Assembly (NCBI GenBank): GCA_030686995.1
Contig: CM060709.1
Coordinates: forward strand, 124,526,373 to 124,590,372
From: Artemisia argyi
Taxonomy: Eukaryota; Streptophyta; Magnoliopsida; Asterales; Asteraceae
Length of the DNA stretch: 64,000 bases
Direction: 5' to 3'
In this document: positions 9,741 through 20,987 of the stretch, one piece after another
How positions within the stretch are numbered: position 1 is the stretch's first letter
Layout: the number at the start of each line of letters is the position of its first letter
The notes under the pieces: model-generated
Database searches by the model: none
The model's input: only the letters and a program-made list of their open reading frames with translations
What the model was told of the DNA's origin: nothing
Position numbers and translations under genes: made by a program

Positions 9741-12386
9741 GAGAAAGAGATGCAGCAGTGCTCAGTGGGTAGTTTTTTAAGTTAAAATTGTAATTTTCTA
9801 TTTTATGTTAAAGTTATCTTTTAAGTTGAATTATCTTGTATTCTCATTCATATCAGTGTACTTTTAACTTTTGATTAATGAAACACAAGGTTTATGTTTA
9901 AACATTGTCATGTTTTAATATAATTTATATGTGTTCCTTAATTAGTGATGATATTGATTCCTACTGATTCATAAGCTAAAATTTAGTAGTAGCAAGGTTT
10001 TAATAAGTTGATTTGAGCATTACTTCTGCTTAAAGTTAAAGTTTCAAAGAAAACAAGAAAAATTAGTAAAAATAAATAAAGGAAAAATAAAAATAAAAAA
10101 TAAAGAAGAAAGGAAGGCAGAGATGGATGGAAGCTGAGCTTGGATGGGAAATGGGTATTAGAGCTTTTGGAAAGCTATAGGTTGTTCTTTGGCCCTAGTT
10201 CACTCAGTTCGTAGCTTTGGATTTTTGTAAGAACACATTTCCTCATTTCTTTTTAATTTGTGTTACATGCTTATAGTTGTTATTTGTTGTGTACAATTGC
10301 TTATTTATGTTAATTACATCTCTGTAAGGCATAATTTGTTAGTAGTAAGGTTTAGTTTGGTTAAAAGCTTTGAAAATCTTTGAAATCTGCTCAAAAAGGG
10401 GTGTTTGGATCAGTACCTGTGCTGAGTATTGGTGGTTGTTTCATTTATTTCTTTGCACACAAAGTTTTCTTAGGTCAAATCTGAGTTGTGTAAACAATAA
10501 AAATCAGCCCTCAACCAACAAAAAGTCAAAACAACAAAAAATCCACCACCACAGTTAACTGTGGTGGTTTTTGATCCTAAAACTCCATAATCTCATGGCA
10601 TAAGTTGTTGTTTCCACATACTCTAGTCTCACTTTAACTTACAAACATGATTTGAGGTCATTTGATCCTTCCTAAGTTCATAAAAGTCAAAGCATACAAA
10701 AATCTTGTAAAGTCAAATCTGTTTCATTGGATTTTGAGCAAACTTTGATGGCCTGCAATTTGTTTGATACTTAGTTTTAGGGTATGAGATTTTACAAGTT
10801 AAATCTCTACCACTTTGTTAATTTTTGAGAATTTTCTCATATTTTTAGGATTTTGTTTACTGGGCCCCACAAGGCTATAAAGTAGGCTGCAGGGCATACA
10901 TCTGCCCTGTTCTCAGCAGACCACCCTCACACCACCACCTTTTGTGGTGGTTTGTGGCCAATACAGTGGTCTAGACCTATTGATTTTGGTTCCCCTCAAC
11001 CCCCCCCCCTACCAGGGAGTAAGGTTGAACCCTTTGTTTGACCCCTAGGATAGTGGACCCCACCTAATTTGGCCCCTAGACCTTGTCCCAAAACTGCATC
11101 AGAAACAAATAAGCAAAGTGCTTATTTGAGCTCTTTGGCTTATTCAGGCCATATTTGTGAGTGATTTCTGCTTATTCTTGTTCATAAGACTCAGAGAAAC
11201 CAAAATAATACCATTGTGGACCCCACATCTTCATTTTGAGCTTAAAATCCTTCACAGTCAACAAAAGTCAACTGTGAGGCTATTAAGCACTTCAAGTGCT
11301 TATTTCCAGGGGTGTAGTGAAAGTGTCTTTATTAAAAGTACTTATTTTTAGCTTATAATTAGTTTAGAAAAAGAAAAAATCCAAAAAACCAACTTTAAAA
11401 ATAGTGATAGCTTCTATTTAATAGGATTTATCAATTTAATTTTATTTTTAATTTATTACTAAGTAATATATCACTTTTATATTTTTAGAAATTACATTTT
11501 AGGTTAAAATAATTTTACAAATTTTTCCAGATTTTTATTTTGTCTTTTAGTGGTATTTCTAATTAATTTTAGTTTAATTTAGTTTTAATTAATATTAATC
11601 AATTAAATAGCATAATTAGTTTTTATATAGTATAACCTAGTTTTTATAATTTTTCTAGCTTTTATTTTAGTTAAAACATTTTAATAAATTTTTCTAGAAT
11701 TTTTACTGTTCATTTTCTATTTTTTATAATATAATTAGTTTAATTAGAAATTAATAAGTAATTAGATTAATAATTAATTAATTAGTTTAAAAACACTTAG
11801 AATTAACTTTTTATATTTTTTTTAGGATTCCTGTAATGGTTAATTAGATTTGTAAAATTTTTCTTAATTTTCTAAGCCTTTTTAGTATTTTTAATAATTC
11901 TAATTAATTTAATTAGTAATAAATAGATATTTAGTAATTAATTAATAATAAATAATTAAATAGTGTAAAAATAGTTTTTAATTTTCTTAAAATTTTCTTT
12001 AATTAATAGGATTGTAAAAATTCCAATTTTACACTTTTAACCCTCCCAGTCTATCAGTTGTACTTTTTGTTTTATTCGTCTGAATACGTTTTTTTATTTA
12101 AAACGTACGTTTTTAGGTTTAGCTCAAATCTTCGTACTCCAAATTCCCGTAATCAACCACATAGCTTTCCTAAGCTATATTCGTTAATAATTTCCAAATA
12201 ATTTTCACAACAAACCCATTTTCTGTGAATAACACCCGATTACGAACACGCTAAAGTTACATTTCACACCTCAACGGGATTTAACGACCCGGTGATACAT
12301 TATATTACCCGGAGCATTGATCTAGGCTATTTGACTTAGTTGACCATTCTTTGGTTAATTTAAGTTAGGTGGTTTGGCATCAATCA

Positions 12387-14422
12387 GTAGTCGGGGCACA
12401 AATCTTTATACCATCTCTATTGAAGACATGTTGCGGTCCTCTCCAATTTGCTTGCTCTCAAAAGCCTGTAAGAACAAATCATGGTTGTGGCATCGTCGTT
12501 TAAACCATTTGAACTTCGGTACCATCAATGAGCTCACACGTAAGGATCTTGTACGAGGCTTGCCCAGACTTAAGTATGAAAAGGATCATTTATGCTCTGC
12601 ATGTCAAATGGGCAAGAGCAAAAAGCACACCCATAAACCCAAAACTGTCAATTCTATCATGGAAGTCCTACATACTCTTCACATGGATCTCTGTGGACCA
12701 ATGAGGGTTCAAAGCATCAACGGAAAGAAATATGTGCTAGTTATTGTTGATGATTATTCTTGCTTCACGTGGGTAAAGTTTTTACGATCAAAAGATGAAA
12801 CTCCGGAGATCATCTTCAAACTCAACAAGCAATTGCAAGTTCTACTCAACAAAACAGTTAGGTTCATTCGCACTGATAATGGAACGGAGTTCGTGAACAA
12901 CCAACTTACTCAATTTTATGAAGGTGTCGGCATTAGTCATCAAAAGAGCATTCCACGTACTCCTCAACAAAATGGAGTTGTTGAAAGGCGTAACCGCACC
13001 TTGGTTGAAGCTGCTAGGACTATGCTCATCTTCTCCAAAGCTCCTATGTTTCTTTGGGCTGAGGCAATTGCAACAACATGTTACATACAGAACCGGTCCT
13101 TGATACATCCTCTCCACTGCAAGACTCCATATGAACTGGTTCATGGCAGAAAATCAGACCTTTCATTTCTTCGAGTATTTGGCGCATTGTGCTATCCAAC
13201 AAATGACAGTGAAGATCTTGGGAAACTCAAGGCCAAGGCCGACATTGGTTTCTTCATTGGTTATGCTCCAGAACGAAAGGGGTACCGAATCTACAACAAA
13301 CGTACCAGAGACATAATGGAAACAATCCACGTTACATTCGATGAGCTGACTGAGCAACCAGTTCCTGGACAATCAAGTTCTGGACCCAAACCTAACCTTT
13401 TGTCTCCTGGACCTATAAGCTTCGGGCTTGTACAGAATCCCACTCCTGTTAGTCCTTTTGTACCTCCTACAAGTGAAGATTGGAAGAAACTGTTTGACCC
13501 AATGTTTGATGAGTACTTTGAACCTCAAAACGAGGATGCTCCAGAAGCTACAGTCATCCCACAACCAGTTGGGGTAGCAAATGTCCCACATGTTAATGTT
13601 GTGCCATCCACTTCGTTGTCATGGGATCCAGAAGCCCCCACCATCAGTCATTCAGTTACCACATCTAATGGTCAATCTTCATCTGTGCTTGAACTAGAAC
13701 GTCGTACGACTAGTCGAGTAATCAAGTCGAAGAATGTCGATATTCATGCAAATCAAATCCTCCTCAAAGAGCTAAGCCACGATATGAAAAAATGGGAAGA
13801 ACTCATTCGCGAGAATGCGTTTGGTACTGGTGGTCACCGTGATCATGTCACAGCAAGCATTGCCCACATGTTATATTGTGTAGTTGCTGAAGAGAACTAC
13901 AATTTGGCTTATCTTTTTGTTCATCGAATCATGTCCGCCAAAAACACCCCAAATGCCAATCTTCCTTACGGTATGTTCCTTACACGACTTTATCGTTATG
14001 TCATGGAACATTACCCACATCTTCAAAGAGATTACTACGTGCATATCCTTCCTACTTTGAACCAACTTACTCTTATTTGTACTCGTCGTTCTCGAAGTGA
14101 CAAAGGAAAATCTCGTGTTCCTTTGTCTTCTAGGCCTCGTGGGTCTACATCTCATCATGACAATGATGATGATGATGAGGAGGAAGACACCTCACGTGTT
14201 AGTACTCCATCCCCCACGACCTTGACCTTTGTTGATAATCTTTCCGGTCTTGACGAAACCGAGTATCAAGTTCCTCTTCCTCATGAACGTACCGATGAAC
14301 TTCTCTTCACTCATCAAACGTCCATTATCAACCAACAACAACAAATGCATGAAGAAATTCGAGGAGGATTCAAATCCATTGGAAAGATGTTTAGGAAGAT
14401 GATTGGGAAAAAGAAGAAGTAG
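12387..14422 (+). pseudogene. Copia pre-integrase/integrase fused in frame to an accessory domain
   Basis: The open frame enters from the Athila LTR, so its apparent start is an artefact of the insertion. First come the GAG-pre-integrase zinc finger (HRRLNHLNFG, then CSACQMGK) and the copia integrase core (Asp in LHMDLCGP, Asp in RTDNGTEF, Glu in GVVERRNR). Around 13740-13790 the sequence jumps from the post-integrase linker straight into a different domain starting near HDMKKWEELIREN. That domain has an acidic run (DDDDEEED) and ends in a lysine tail (GKKKK). RT and RNase H are absent. From memory, the accessory domain resembles predicted proteins linked to Asteraceae retroelements; its function is unknown. 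The frame has no stop across the junction. Confidence 0.75.
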
Positions 14423-14771
14423 ATGATGTTGATGTATTGCTACTTATTATTATTAGTCTTTATTAAACATTTGTATGGTTTGTTATTTGTCCGATTTATT
14501 CGGAAATACTTATGTTATCTCTTGTTTATTTCTTGGATGATGTTTAGACTTTAACTTTTATCATGCTACTATCTTCATCATATTTTAATGCTATGCTATG
14601 TTTCTTTTAAAAGTGAAATATAATATTTTTGTTTGCATGCATAATTTGTTAATATATATATTTATATATCATCATTCCTAGAGTATATACTTCTAATAGA
14701 GCTTGCTGGAAATACACACTTGAAAAATCACCCATTTCTGCAAATTTTGGGTTTCTGGTCGTCTGGGAAAA
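14423..14771. other. Noncoding stretch after the fusion ORF
   Basis: AT-rich sequence that could hold the 3' UTR of the preceding frame. The only element I can name is GCAAATTTT near 14736, which also precedes the palindromic boxes of the LTR. Confidence 0.5.
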
Positions 14772-14860
14772 CACCAGATGGGCGGCCCCCTTAATTTCCT
14801 AGGCGGTCCCCTTAATTATTAAGGGGGCCGGCCTACAGTTAAGGGGACCGGCCATCTGGA
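14772..14860 (+). promoter_or_regulatory. GC-rich palindromic box cluster, internal copy
   Basis: Two forward boxes (GGGCGGCCCCCTTAAT at 14780-14795; GGCGGTCCCCTTAAT at 14802-14816) face two reverse boxes (ATTAAGGGGGCCGGCC at 14818-14833; TTAAGGGGACCGGCC ending 14853). CCAGATGG/CCATCTGG forms an outer 8-bp stem. The same forward-forward-reverse-reverse cluster sits in the LTR at 16510-16583. It lies about 140 bp before the TATA box of the accessory gene. Confidence 0.75.
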
Positions 14861-14996
14861 ACTGGGTTTACTATTTTCTTTTGCATCTTGTGAACTCTTT
14901 CTCTAGTATCAGCTACCATTTTCCATTTTAACCCATCTGATTTTAGAATCTCATTCAACCATTTCAAATATATACCTAAATCAACCATTTCCATAC

Positions 14997-15003
14997 TATA
15001 AAT
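14997..15003 (+). promoter_or_regulatory. TATA box of the accessory gene at 15054
   Basis: TATAAAT, 57 bp before the ATG, with a pyrimidine-rich C/A leader between. This suggests the gene is transcribed from its own promoter rather than only from the LTR. Confidence 0.5.
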
Positions 15004-15053
15004 TCCCTCCATAATCACCATTCTCCATCTCATCATTTCTCATCTAAATCATC

Positions 15054-15653
15054 ATGACTCCACCAAGCACCTCAAACTCCAATGCCTCTAAGAAACAAAA
15101 GCTTGTGATCATCCCTCCAAAACAACTCTTCATTGACTTAACAAATGAAGACAACAAAACCCCATCACCTCCACCAAAATGCTCATCTCCAAGTGCACCT
15201 AATGCACCATCCAAAACACCTTCCACTCATGGAACTTGCTCATCCTCCATACCCTCAACCTCATCAATCAATGACTACATCAATTCACACTTGTCACCAC
15301 AAGTATCATCACCACATCCTACACAAGAACCTATCTCCACCCATCTTACCATCTCACTTTCACCAATAACACCACTTGATGCTCATCTCTCATCTCCACC
15401 AATTACACCACCATTCTTTGTCAATCCCGTACCTTGGAGGTTACTTGAATCCCATGGGGATACTTGTCTTTGTTGCATCCACAACTGAACCGTAATCTTT
15501 GGTCTTAGAGATGAAATTCAATATATGTTTTCATATATTGAACATTTGCTTACTAACCCACCACCACCACCAACTCCACCATCCTCTCCAATTATTCCTC
15601 CACCACAATTCTCACCCATTCCTCCACCATCACCATCATGCTCTCCAAATTAA
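15054..15653 (+). pseudogene. Accessory Pro/Ser-rich ORF of the copia element, one internal stop
   Basis: The frame runs from ATG 15054 to TAA 15651-15653 (about 200 codons) with one internal TGA at 15486-15488. A TGA there could come from CGA by a C-to-T change, as expected at a methylated CpG. The N-terminal part is Ser/Thr/Pro-rich low complexity after a basic patch (KKQKLVIIPPKQ). A conserved-looking core follows (WRLLESHGDTCLCCIHN, then FGLRDEIQYMFSYIEH past the stop), and then a proline run. From memory, such proteins are annotated often in Asteraceae genomes next to retroelements; no function is known. It is not a gag, pol or env domain. Confidence 0.65.
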
Positions 15654-15963
15654 GCATATGATATGCTTAATAAATAAAGCCTTTACCACCCTTTTGCTTG
15701 CAAGCTCTATGAAGCCCATGTACTCTTTGCATGATGAAATATCATTCTAGTTGTTAGTTTTTGTAATAGCTATCCTACTTGTAATCTTTAGTATTGCTAC
15801 TTGTTGTGTCTTGACACAACTATTGATTTAATATGAATGCTTATTTTCAAACATGCTTAATTATATTCTTATCACCTTGTATATATTTGCATGTCTATAC
15901 TTGTGCTTCTAATATTTTTGGTTTGTAAAGCATTGCATAGCTCGTTCTCTTGGTGCCCCCAAA
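15654..15963. other. Noncoding 3' region of the accessory gene
   Basis: AT-rich, with AATAAA at 15670-15675, a possible polyadenylation signal. Nothing else recognisable. Confidence 0.4.
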
Positions 15964-16150
15964 CGAGGGGGAGTACACATCAAGGGGGAGTTATCTTCCC
16001 GTCAAATTTTCACGTTTGAAAATTGTCGGCATAACCTTTTTGATTCTACAAAAAGGGGGAAAAGTAAATATAAACTCACTAAAATACTTGTTTAAAAACT
16101 AATCTTTGAGTTAATGAGTTTAAGTTTTATAATCATCAAAAAGGGGGGGA
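15964..16150 (+). promoter_or_regulatory. Multiple polypurine tracts before the copia 3' LTR
   Basis: Four tracts: GAGGGGGAG (about 15965), CAAGGGGGAG (about 15981), AAAAAGGGGGAAAAG (about 16050) and AAAAAGGGGGGGA ending at 16150. Multiple PPTs are a described trait of Sireviruses. The last tract is the likely plus-strand primer. Confidence 0.75.
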
Positions 16151-16509
16151 TTATTGATATAAATAATGTTTAAAAACGTTATCAATATTTCTCAATAAAC
16201 CTATATTTTGAAAATCACAAAACTCAAATCAAATTAAGTCAAGATTAAGACGTAAACAAGTATTTAGTAACAAATATTTACCTCTGCATCTAATATCACT
16301 TAAGGTATGCATAAACTAAGCATCTTATGCATTACATGATTAAAGGAAACCTTGTCTTAAGACATAACATTTTATAAAATGATATTAACATTTTATATAT
16401 ATTTGTAAATCATTTTTGGTATAGTTATATTAAACTACAAAGATATGATTTCGAATTTCCAACCAAAAAGGGCAAATTTTATCCAGAAAAACTTTTCCAA
16501 CGTTCAGGA

Positions 16510-16583
16510 GGGCGGCCCCCTTAATTATACTCGGCGGCCCCCTTAATCATTAAGGGGACCGCCCACTAATTAAGGGGACTGGC
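16510..16583 (+). promoter_or_regulatory. GC-rich palindromic box cluster, LTR copy
   Basis: GGGCGGCCCCCTTAAT (16510-16525), CGGCGGCCCCCTTAAT (16532-16547), ATTAAGGGGACCGCC (16549-16563) and ATTAAGGGGACTGGC (about 16569-16583). It ends about 28 bp before the TATA-like box, so it is placed as a proximal promoter or RNA hairpin. Confidence 0.75.
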
Positions 16584-16950
16584 ACGCTCCAGAACAGTAT
16601 TTTCTGGCCCTTTAAATACTGGATCATTCCACATATTTTTCTCATCTTTTTGCACTAAAAACTTTCTGATCCAACCTCCATTTCTATATCAAAAATCCTT
16701 TGATCATATAATTCATAAGTCTTTGTTTCCAAGTGATCCAAAGCTTCATCCACTCAAGTGCAAGAAGAAGAACACTCCTCTACATCCATCTAATTGTAGT
16801 AGTGTTGTGATTAGCTATTTTCATATTGTAGTAGTGTTAGATATTTGTTAAAGTGTTGTGTGAATTTGTTGATTGTAAAAACTAGGTGTGTTGTAAAGTA
16901 GTTTAGTAGTTGTGAGTTAGTTGTGCATAGAAGAAGGTGTGAAGTTGACA

Positions 16951-17026
16951 AGGTGTGAAGAAGGTGTGAAGTCTTGAAGAAGTTGTGAAGGTGTGAAGAA
17001 GGTGTGAAGTCTTGAAGAAGTTGTGA
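16951..17026 (+). repeat. 38-bp tandem duplication in LTR
   Basis: Two identical copies (16951-16988 and 16989-17026) of a unit beginning AGGTGTGAAGAAGGTGTG. Confidence 0.9.
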
Positions 17027-17416
17027 GATTGGTTCTAGCTGCGATTAGAACTCGAAATTTAGCTTAGTGTCGTTAACTCGTGTAAGCCAAGGTGTGTAAG
17101 GTTTCTCCACCATAAGGAGTTTGTTGACATAGTGAAGAAAACTCTCGAGTGTGGTACTCGGGGAGTGGAGTAGGGCAAGAAAGGTGTCCTTGTAGCCGAA
17201 CCACTATAAATTCACGTGTTGTGGTTTGATCTTTCTAACTCTATCTTTTCTCCATTCTATTTCAATACTTTCATTATTAGATTATAATTGTTTATATTGG
17301 TTGTTACTTGAATTCACTTGAGATCGAATCAAAAGTTTTTAATAAGCTACAAAATGTTTTGGTAATAAATTTAAAAAGGAAGCAAAACTATTCAACCCCC
17401 TTCTAGTTTTCCACAT

Positions 17417-18365
17417 AGATCTTATATGCTCAAGTAATATAAAAAATTAACTTAAATCACAAAGTGGGGAGTTACCATACGTGTTTATATTTGCTATTTC
17501 ATCAATCAAAATCAAAAGATAAACGAAAGTCAACTCTTTTTCCATACTGACCAATCATACATATTAATTTTAAAATGATATAACCAAATAAAATAATATA
17601 TTAATTCATAAGTCGGAAAAGATTAAAGCAATAATTATTCATAAAGAAAACAAAATTGAGTACCTAAGTAATACTCATATTTTGACCTATTCGCTTCTTC
17701 ATGATGCATCATTAATTGGTGGTCCCCCTATTTTTCATAGATCTACATACGTTTTATTTTATTTATTTATTTATTTGACGCATGCATAATCAGATGACTT
17801 CGCTTTCAAAACTTGTAAAGGAGAATAACCACCCAATAATGATGGCGGAATTCTGATTTACAAGTTTTGAATGCGAAGTCGTCTGGTGTTGCCTGCTTCA
17901 AAATGAAGAAAAAGAAAGGCACCAAAAGTATGAAGATCTATAAAAAAATAGGGGTATCACTAATTAATGATCCCTAACGAGGTAGCGAATAGATTACCTA
18001 ATGTCAAAACATGTGTATTACTTAGGTACTCTATTTTATGAATAATTATTGCTTTCATCTTTTTCAACTCATGAATTAATATAATATTTATTACAACAGT
18101 TTCTTTTTTATTGTGACAAGAGTTATTATATGATGATATTTTATATTCTTATGTGAGAAACAAGACTAATCCTAACATACTTGAATTATATTTGGTTATA
18201 TCATTTTAAAATTAATATGCATGATTTTTTTGAACTTAAAATATGTATGATTGGTTAGTATGGAAAAAAGGGAGGTGACTTTTCGTTAATTTTTAAAGTG
18301 ATGGTAACTCCTCACTTTGTTATTTATGTTAATATTTTATATTACTTGTGCATATAAGATCGAAG
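17417..18365. mobile_element. Long foldback element (about 950 bp)
   Basis: The left arm (17417 to about 17820) and right arm (about 17857-18365) are imperfect reverse complements. For example, ATCTTATATGC, CAAGTAATATAAAA and GGGGAGTTACCAT on the left recur inverted at 18300-18362. The arms meet near CTTCGCTTTCAAAACTTGTAAA. The Sirevirus-like LTR abuts the left arm tip, so the copia element inserted at or near its end. No ORF is present. Confidence 0.8.
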
Positions 18366-18874
18366 TTGTTGTTACATTGCATATGTGTTGTTTTAGTTTT
18401 TATAATTATAAACTTTGTTTAGATCATTTATTTTATAAACACAAAGATTGTGCATATATGTCTTTCAAGTTGTTGCACTCATGACGGTATGAGTTTTTAA
18501 GGTCGGGTTGTTGTGGTCGTTCACATCTTTTGATATGCAAAAAGATTTTGTACATGTGTTACATTAGTTGTTACTATTATTAAATTTGTTATTGTTGAAT
18601 ACAAACTTGTGGTTTACATGTTATTTGTGCATATATGTTAATATTGCATATAAAATCCAAGTTGTTACTAGTGCATATATGTTTTTTCTAATGTTTTGTT
18701 GATTGATTTATATAGCTAAGGTGAAAATTCTTGTAGTGAAATGCAAAAATAATTATCTGAGAAGCATGTGCTAGTAAAGAGCTAATTCATGATGATGATG
18801 AAGAAAAAGAAAGAAAAAGAAATTTGTAACAACCAGAACTACTAATTTAAAAGGACAACCGTACAACGGATTAA
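18366..18874. other. AT-rich stretch, nothing recognised
   Basis: AT-rich and low in coding signal. No repeat structure or ORF that I can support. Confidence 0.5.
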
Positions 18875-19737
18875 GGGTAGTGGCAATGGGTGCGGTTTGG
18901 CTGCGGTATGGCCTCATACCGAGCGGCGACACCACTGCCTCATCGTCGGCATGGCTGCGGTATGGAGGGGAGCGGCAAAGCTTGCCTCAACGGCAATGAA
19001 GAAAAAGGAACGTTGGAAGCTATAAATTTTTGAACGTTGGAGACCCTTTTGCGTTTTATAAGGATGCCCACATTCCAAAATAACATATAACTAAAGCTAA
19101 ATCTATGATTTTTTTTGGTATCAGTAGCAATAATAACATCAACTATCGAAACAAAAACTTGAAAGATATTGGATATCGAAGTGTTGTTTGCACTTGAAAC
19201 TTGAAAGAGTTTGGCTTGAAATGGTTTTTGTAAATGTTGTTCACTGCTACTAGCTTCGCAATTTAAACTGTTGGTAAATATGTATATAAGTGACAAGTAA
19301 TGGTTTTTGCAAATGTTGGTATATATGCATAATATTCGGTTTTTGCATGTTGATATACATATACATGTTGCCACGTTGCATGTTTTTGTAAAATGGTTTT
19401 TGCAAATGTTGGCAAGTATATGGTTTTTGCATGTTAGCACTTTGCAAGTAAAATGGAAAACATGTATCTACTTGAACTATAATTATGTTTTTTATATAGA
19501 TATAATTATGTTTTTTTTAAGTATTATGTAATTTTCTTTTAATTATTAATGAAATATTATGTTTTTATTAAATTGTTTAATATAATTTATGTATAAAAAA
19601 TAAAAAAATAAAATTAGGTGGGGTATGTGATCATGGTTGCCACAGAAAAAGGATGGTGAGGTATGAGAGAGGTATGGATGAGGTGGAATGACATTATTAA
19701 TGGGTGGTGAGTTATGAGATCATGACTGGCACCACCC
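18875..19737. mobile_element. Non-autonomous Harbinger-like element with TAA duplication
   Basis: The termini GGGTAGTGGCA and TGGCACCACCC are near-perfect inverted repeats, and both ends are flanked by TAA (18872-18874 and 19738-19740), the PIF/Harbinger target. Inside, the motif ATGGTTTTTGCAAATGTTGG is repeated about five times between 19216 and 19440. No transposase is encoded. Confidence 0.6.
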
Positions 19738-19740
19738 TAA

Positions 19741-20210
19741 TGTAATGTAAGAACATCTACAATGTATCAAATCTTAAACACTTGATGCATTTAAAACATT
19801 CAATGCAAATCTTATTAAATGACTAATACTTCTATGAAAAGTTGTGATATTTACCAAACTTTTGCAAAAAACTAGTCATGCAATGCTAAAAACTTTATCA
19901 AAAAGCTTTTTGTAATAGTAAAAGTCTTTATTTTGTTTTCCCATTATAGATGCTCTATGTATGGCCATTAATAAATGGAGATAATTTGCACTCTCAATTT
20001 TTTTTATTTGCACACTTCATTGGGTGATATCAAAAGTTGTTCATTAATTTATTGTATACTGCTTTTTTAGTTTGTACACTAGAATGTGCAAATAAAATAA
20101 ATGAGTGTGACAATCAACTCTCATTATTTAATGAAGGTTAAATAATTTTTGGCTGGAAAAGTAGCTAGATAATCTTATTAAGTCAAAAGTTCTTTATAGA
20201 TCCAACTTTT
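19741..20210. other. AT-rich stretch, nothing recognised
   Basis: No gene, repeat or regulatory element that I can support. Confidence 0.5.
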
Positions 20211-20586
20211 ACCATATAACCCATCAAGCAATATTAGCCACTATTTTTTTTTATCAAAATAAAAAAATATACTTTCACCCTTTTTTAAAACTTAAATATT
20301 TCGCAAACTGAAAATCGTCAAGCTATAAAAAAAATACCAACGCGACGAGAATTAAATTATCTTTCTATAGACATACATTGTTATATACTTTCGACGAACT
20401 TTTTTTTCGATAAACTTTTTTTTTCGCCCAGAAAAATCATATATGATTCGATTTTAACAAATCATATATGATTCTGATTCTTACGAATCATATAGAATCA
20501 TATATGATTCGTAAGAATCGAATCATATATGATTTTTTACGAATCATATATGATTTGTCGAATCATATATGATTCTTTCTGGGCGG

Positions 20587-20638
<52 letters not shown>

Positions 20639-20805
20639 TCGAAAGTATATAACAATGCATATCTATAGAAAGATCATTTAATTTTCGTCGCGATGGTATT
20701 TTTTGTAGCTTGAAGATTTACCATTTGCAAGATATGTTGTTTTGAAAAAAAATGTGAAAAATATAAATGGGTGGCTATGATTGGTTGATAGGTTCTATGG
20801 CATGT
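20211..20805. mobile_element. Foldback MITE with tandem ATATGAT palindromes in the loop
   Basis: The arms (about 20211-20412 and 20636-20805) are reverse complements: for example CATATAACCCATCAA on the left against the inverted TTGATAGGTTCTATGG on the right, and a shared CTATAGAAAGAT block. The centre holds seven or so copies of AATCATATATGATTC-like palindromes and a poly(A) of about 40. No ORF. Confidence 0.8.
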
Positions 20806-20905
20806 ATGAGTTATTCATGGATCTCAACTCATCTTATTAAACGTGTAACAAACAAGGCCACAATTCATCATGGTATAGGTAATTGTCATTGTCAATTGAT
20901 TTGTG

Positions 20906-20913
20906 TATAAATA
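20906..20913 (+). promoter_or_regulatory. TATA box of the GDSL gene
   Basis: TATAAATA, 82 bp before the ATG at 20988, in a good plant TATA context. Confidence 0.6.
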
Positions 20914-20987
20914 CTACTTATTTTCATACATATCATTAATCGGTTAATGTCTATTTGTTGTTATTTTTGTTTTTTCTTTCAGCTATT

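Larger units (their letters stand above)
1..12386 (+). mobile_element. Athila-type Ty3/gypsy LTR retrotransposon, 5' end cut by window
   Basis: The layout is partial 5' LTR (1-1869), primer binding site, gag-protease-RT-RNase H-integrase, a noncoding 3' segment, polypurine tract and full 3' LTR (8802-12386). The protease has the DLGA form with the following INLMP, which is typical of the Athila lineage, and the primer site matches tRNA-Asp. No env-like ORF follows pol. By eye I count about 23 differences between the 1.87 kb shared by the two LTRs (about 1.2 percent), so the insertion is recent. The element lies inside a copia integrase gene that resumes at 12387. The left target-site copy is outside the window; the right flank starts GTAGT. 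Confidence 0.95.
8802..12386 (+). repeat. 3' LTR of the Athila element (3585 bp)
   Basis: It starts TGATGAGTG and ends CATCAATCA (TG...CA). It is unusually long. A TATA box at 9735-9740 suggests U3 of about 960 bp and a long R-U5. A regularly spaced GTCCC motif fills 8982-9297. The motif GCTTATT recurs in the middle part. The 11350-12060 stretch is AT-rich. No gene is apparent. Confidence 0.95.
12387..17415 (+). mobile_element. Sirevirus-like Ty1/copia remnant, split by the Athila insertion
   Basis: The right part of a copia element: integrase fused to an accessory domain (12387-14422), accessory gene (15054-15653), four polypurine tracts (15964-16150) and a 3' LTR (16155-17415). Multiple PPTs and LTR palindromes are known Sirevirus hallmarks. 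Its left part lies beyond the Athila element, outside the window. Reverse transcriptase and RNase H are missing, so an internal deletion preceded or accompanied decay. Confidence 0.8.
16155..17415 (+). repeat. 3' LTR of the left Sirevirus-like element (about 1.26 kb)
   Basis: It starts TGATATAAAT and ends TTTTCCACA, with the CAACCCCCTTCTAG block near the end that is common in Sirevirus LTRs. It contains the palindromic box cluster (16510-16583), a TATA-like TTTAAATA (16611-16618) and a perfect 38-bp tandem duplication (16951-17026). The exact start is uncertain by a few bases. The right flank TAGAT would be the target duplication. Confidence 0.7.

Noticed and set aside
15145..15750. His/Pro-rich frames overlapping the accessory gene
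   Set aside because: Shifted-frame readings of the CCA-rich accessory ORF.
14423..16150. Search for a third pseudoknot module in the left Sirevirus-like element
   Set aside because: No GGCTA...GGTAAAG...AAATCC units found there; its 3' region has multiple PPTs instead.
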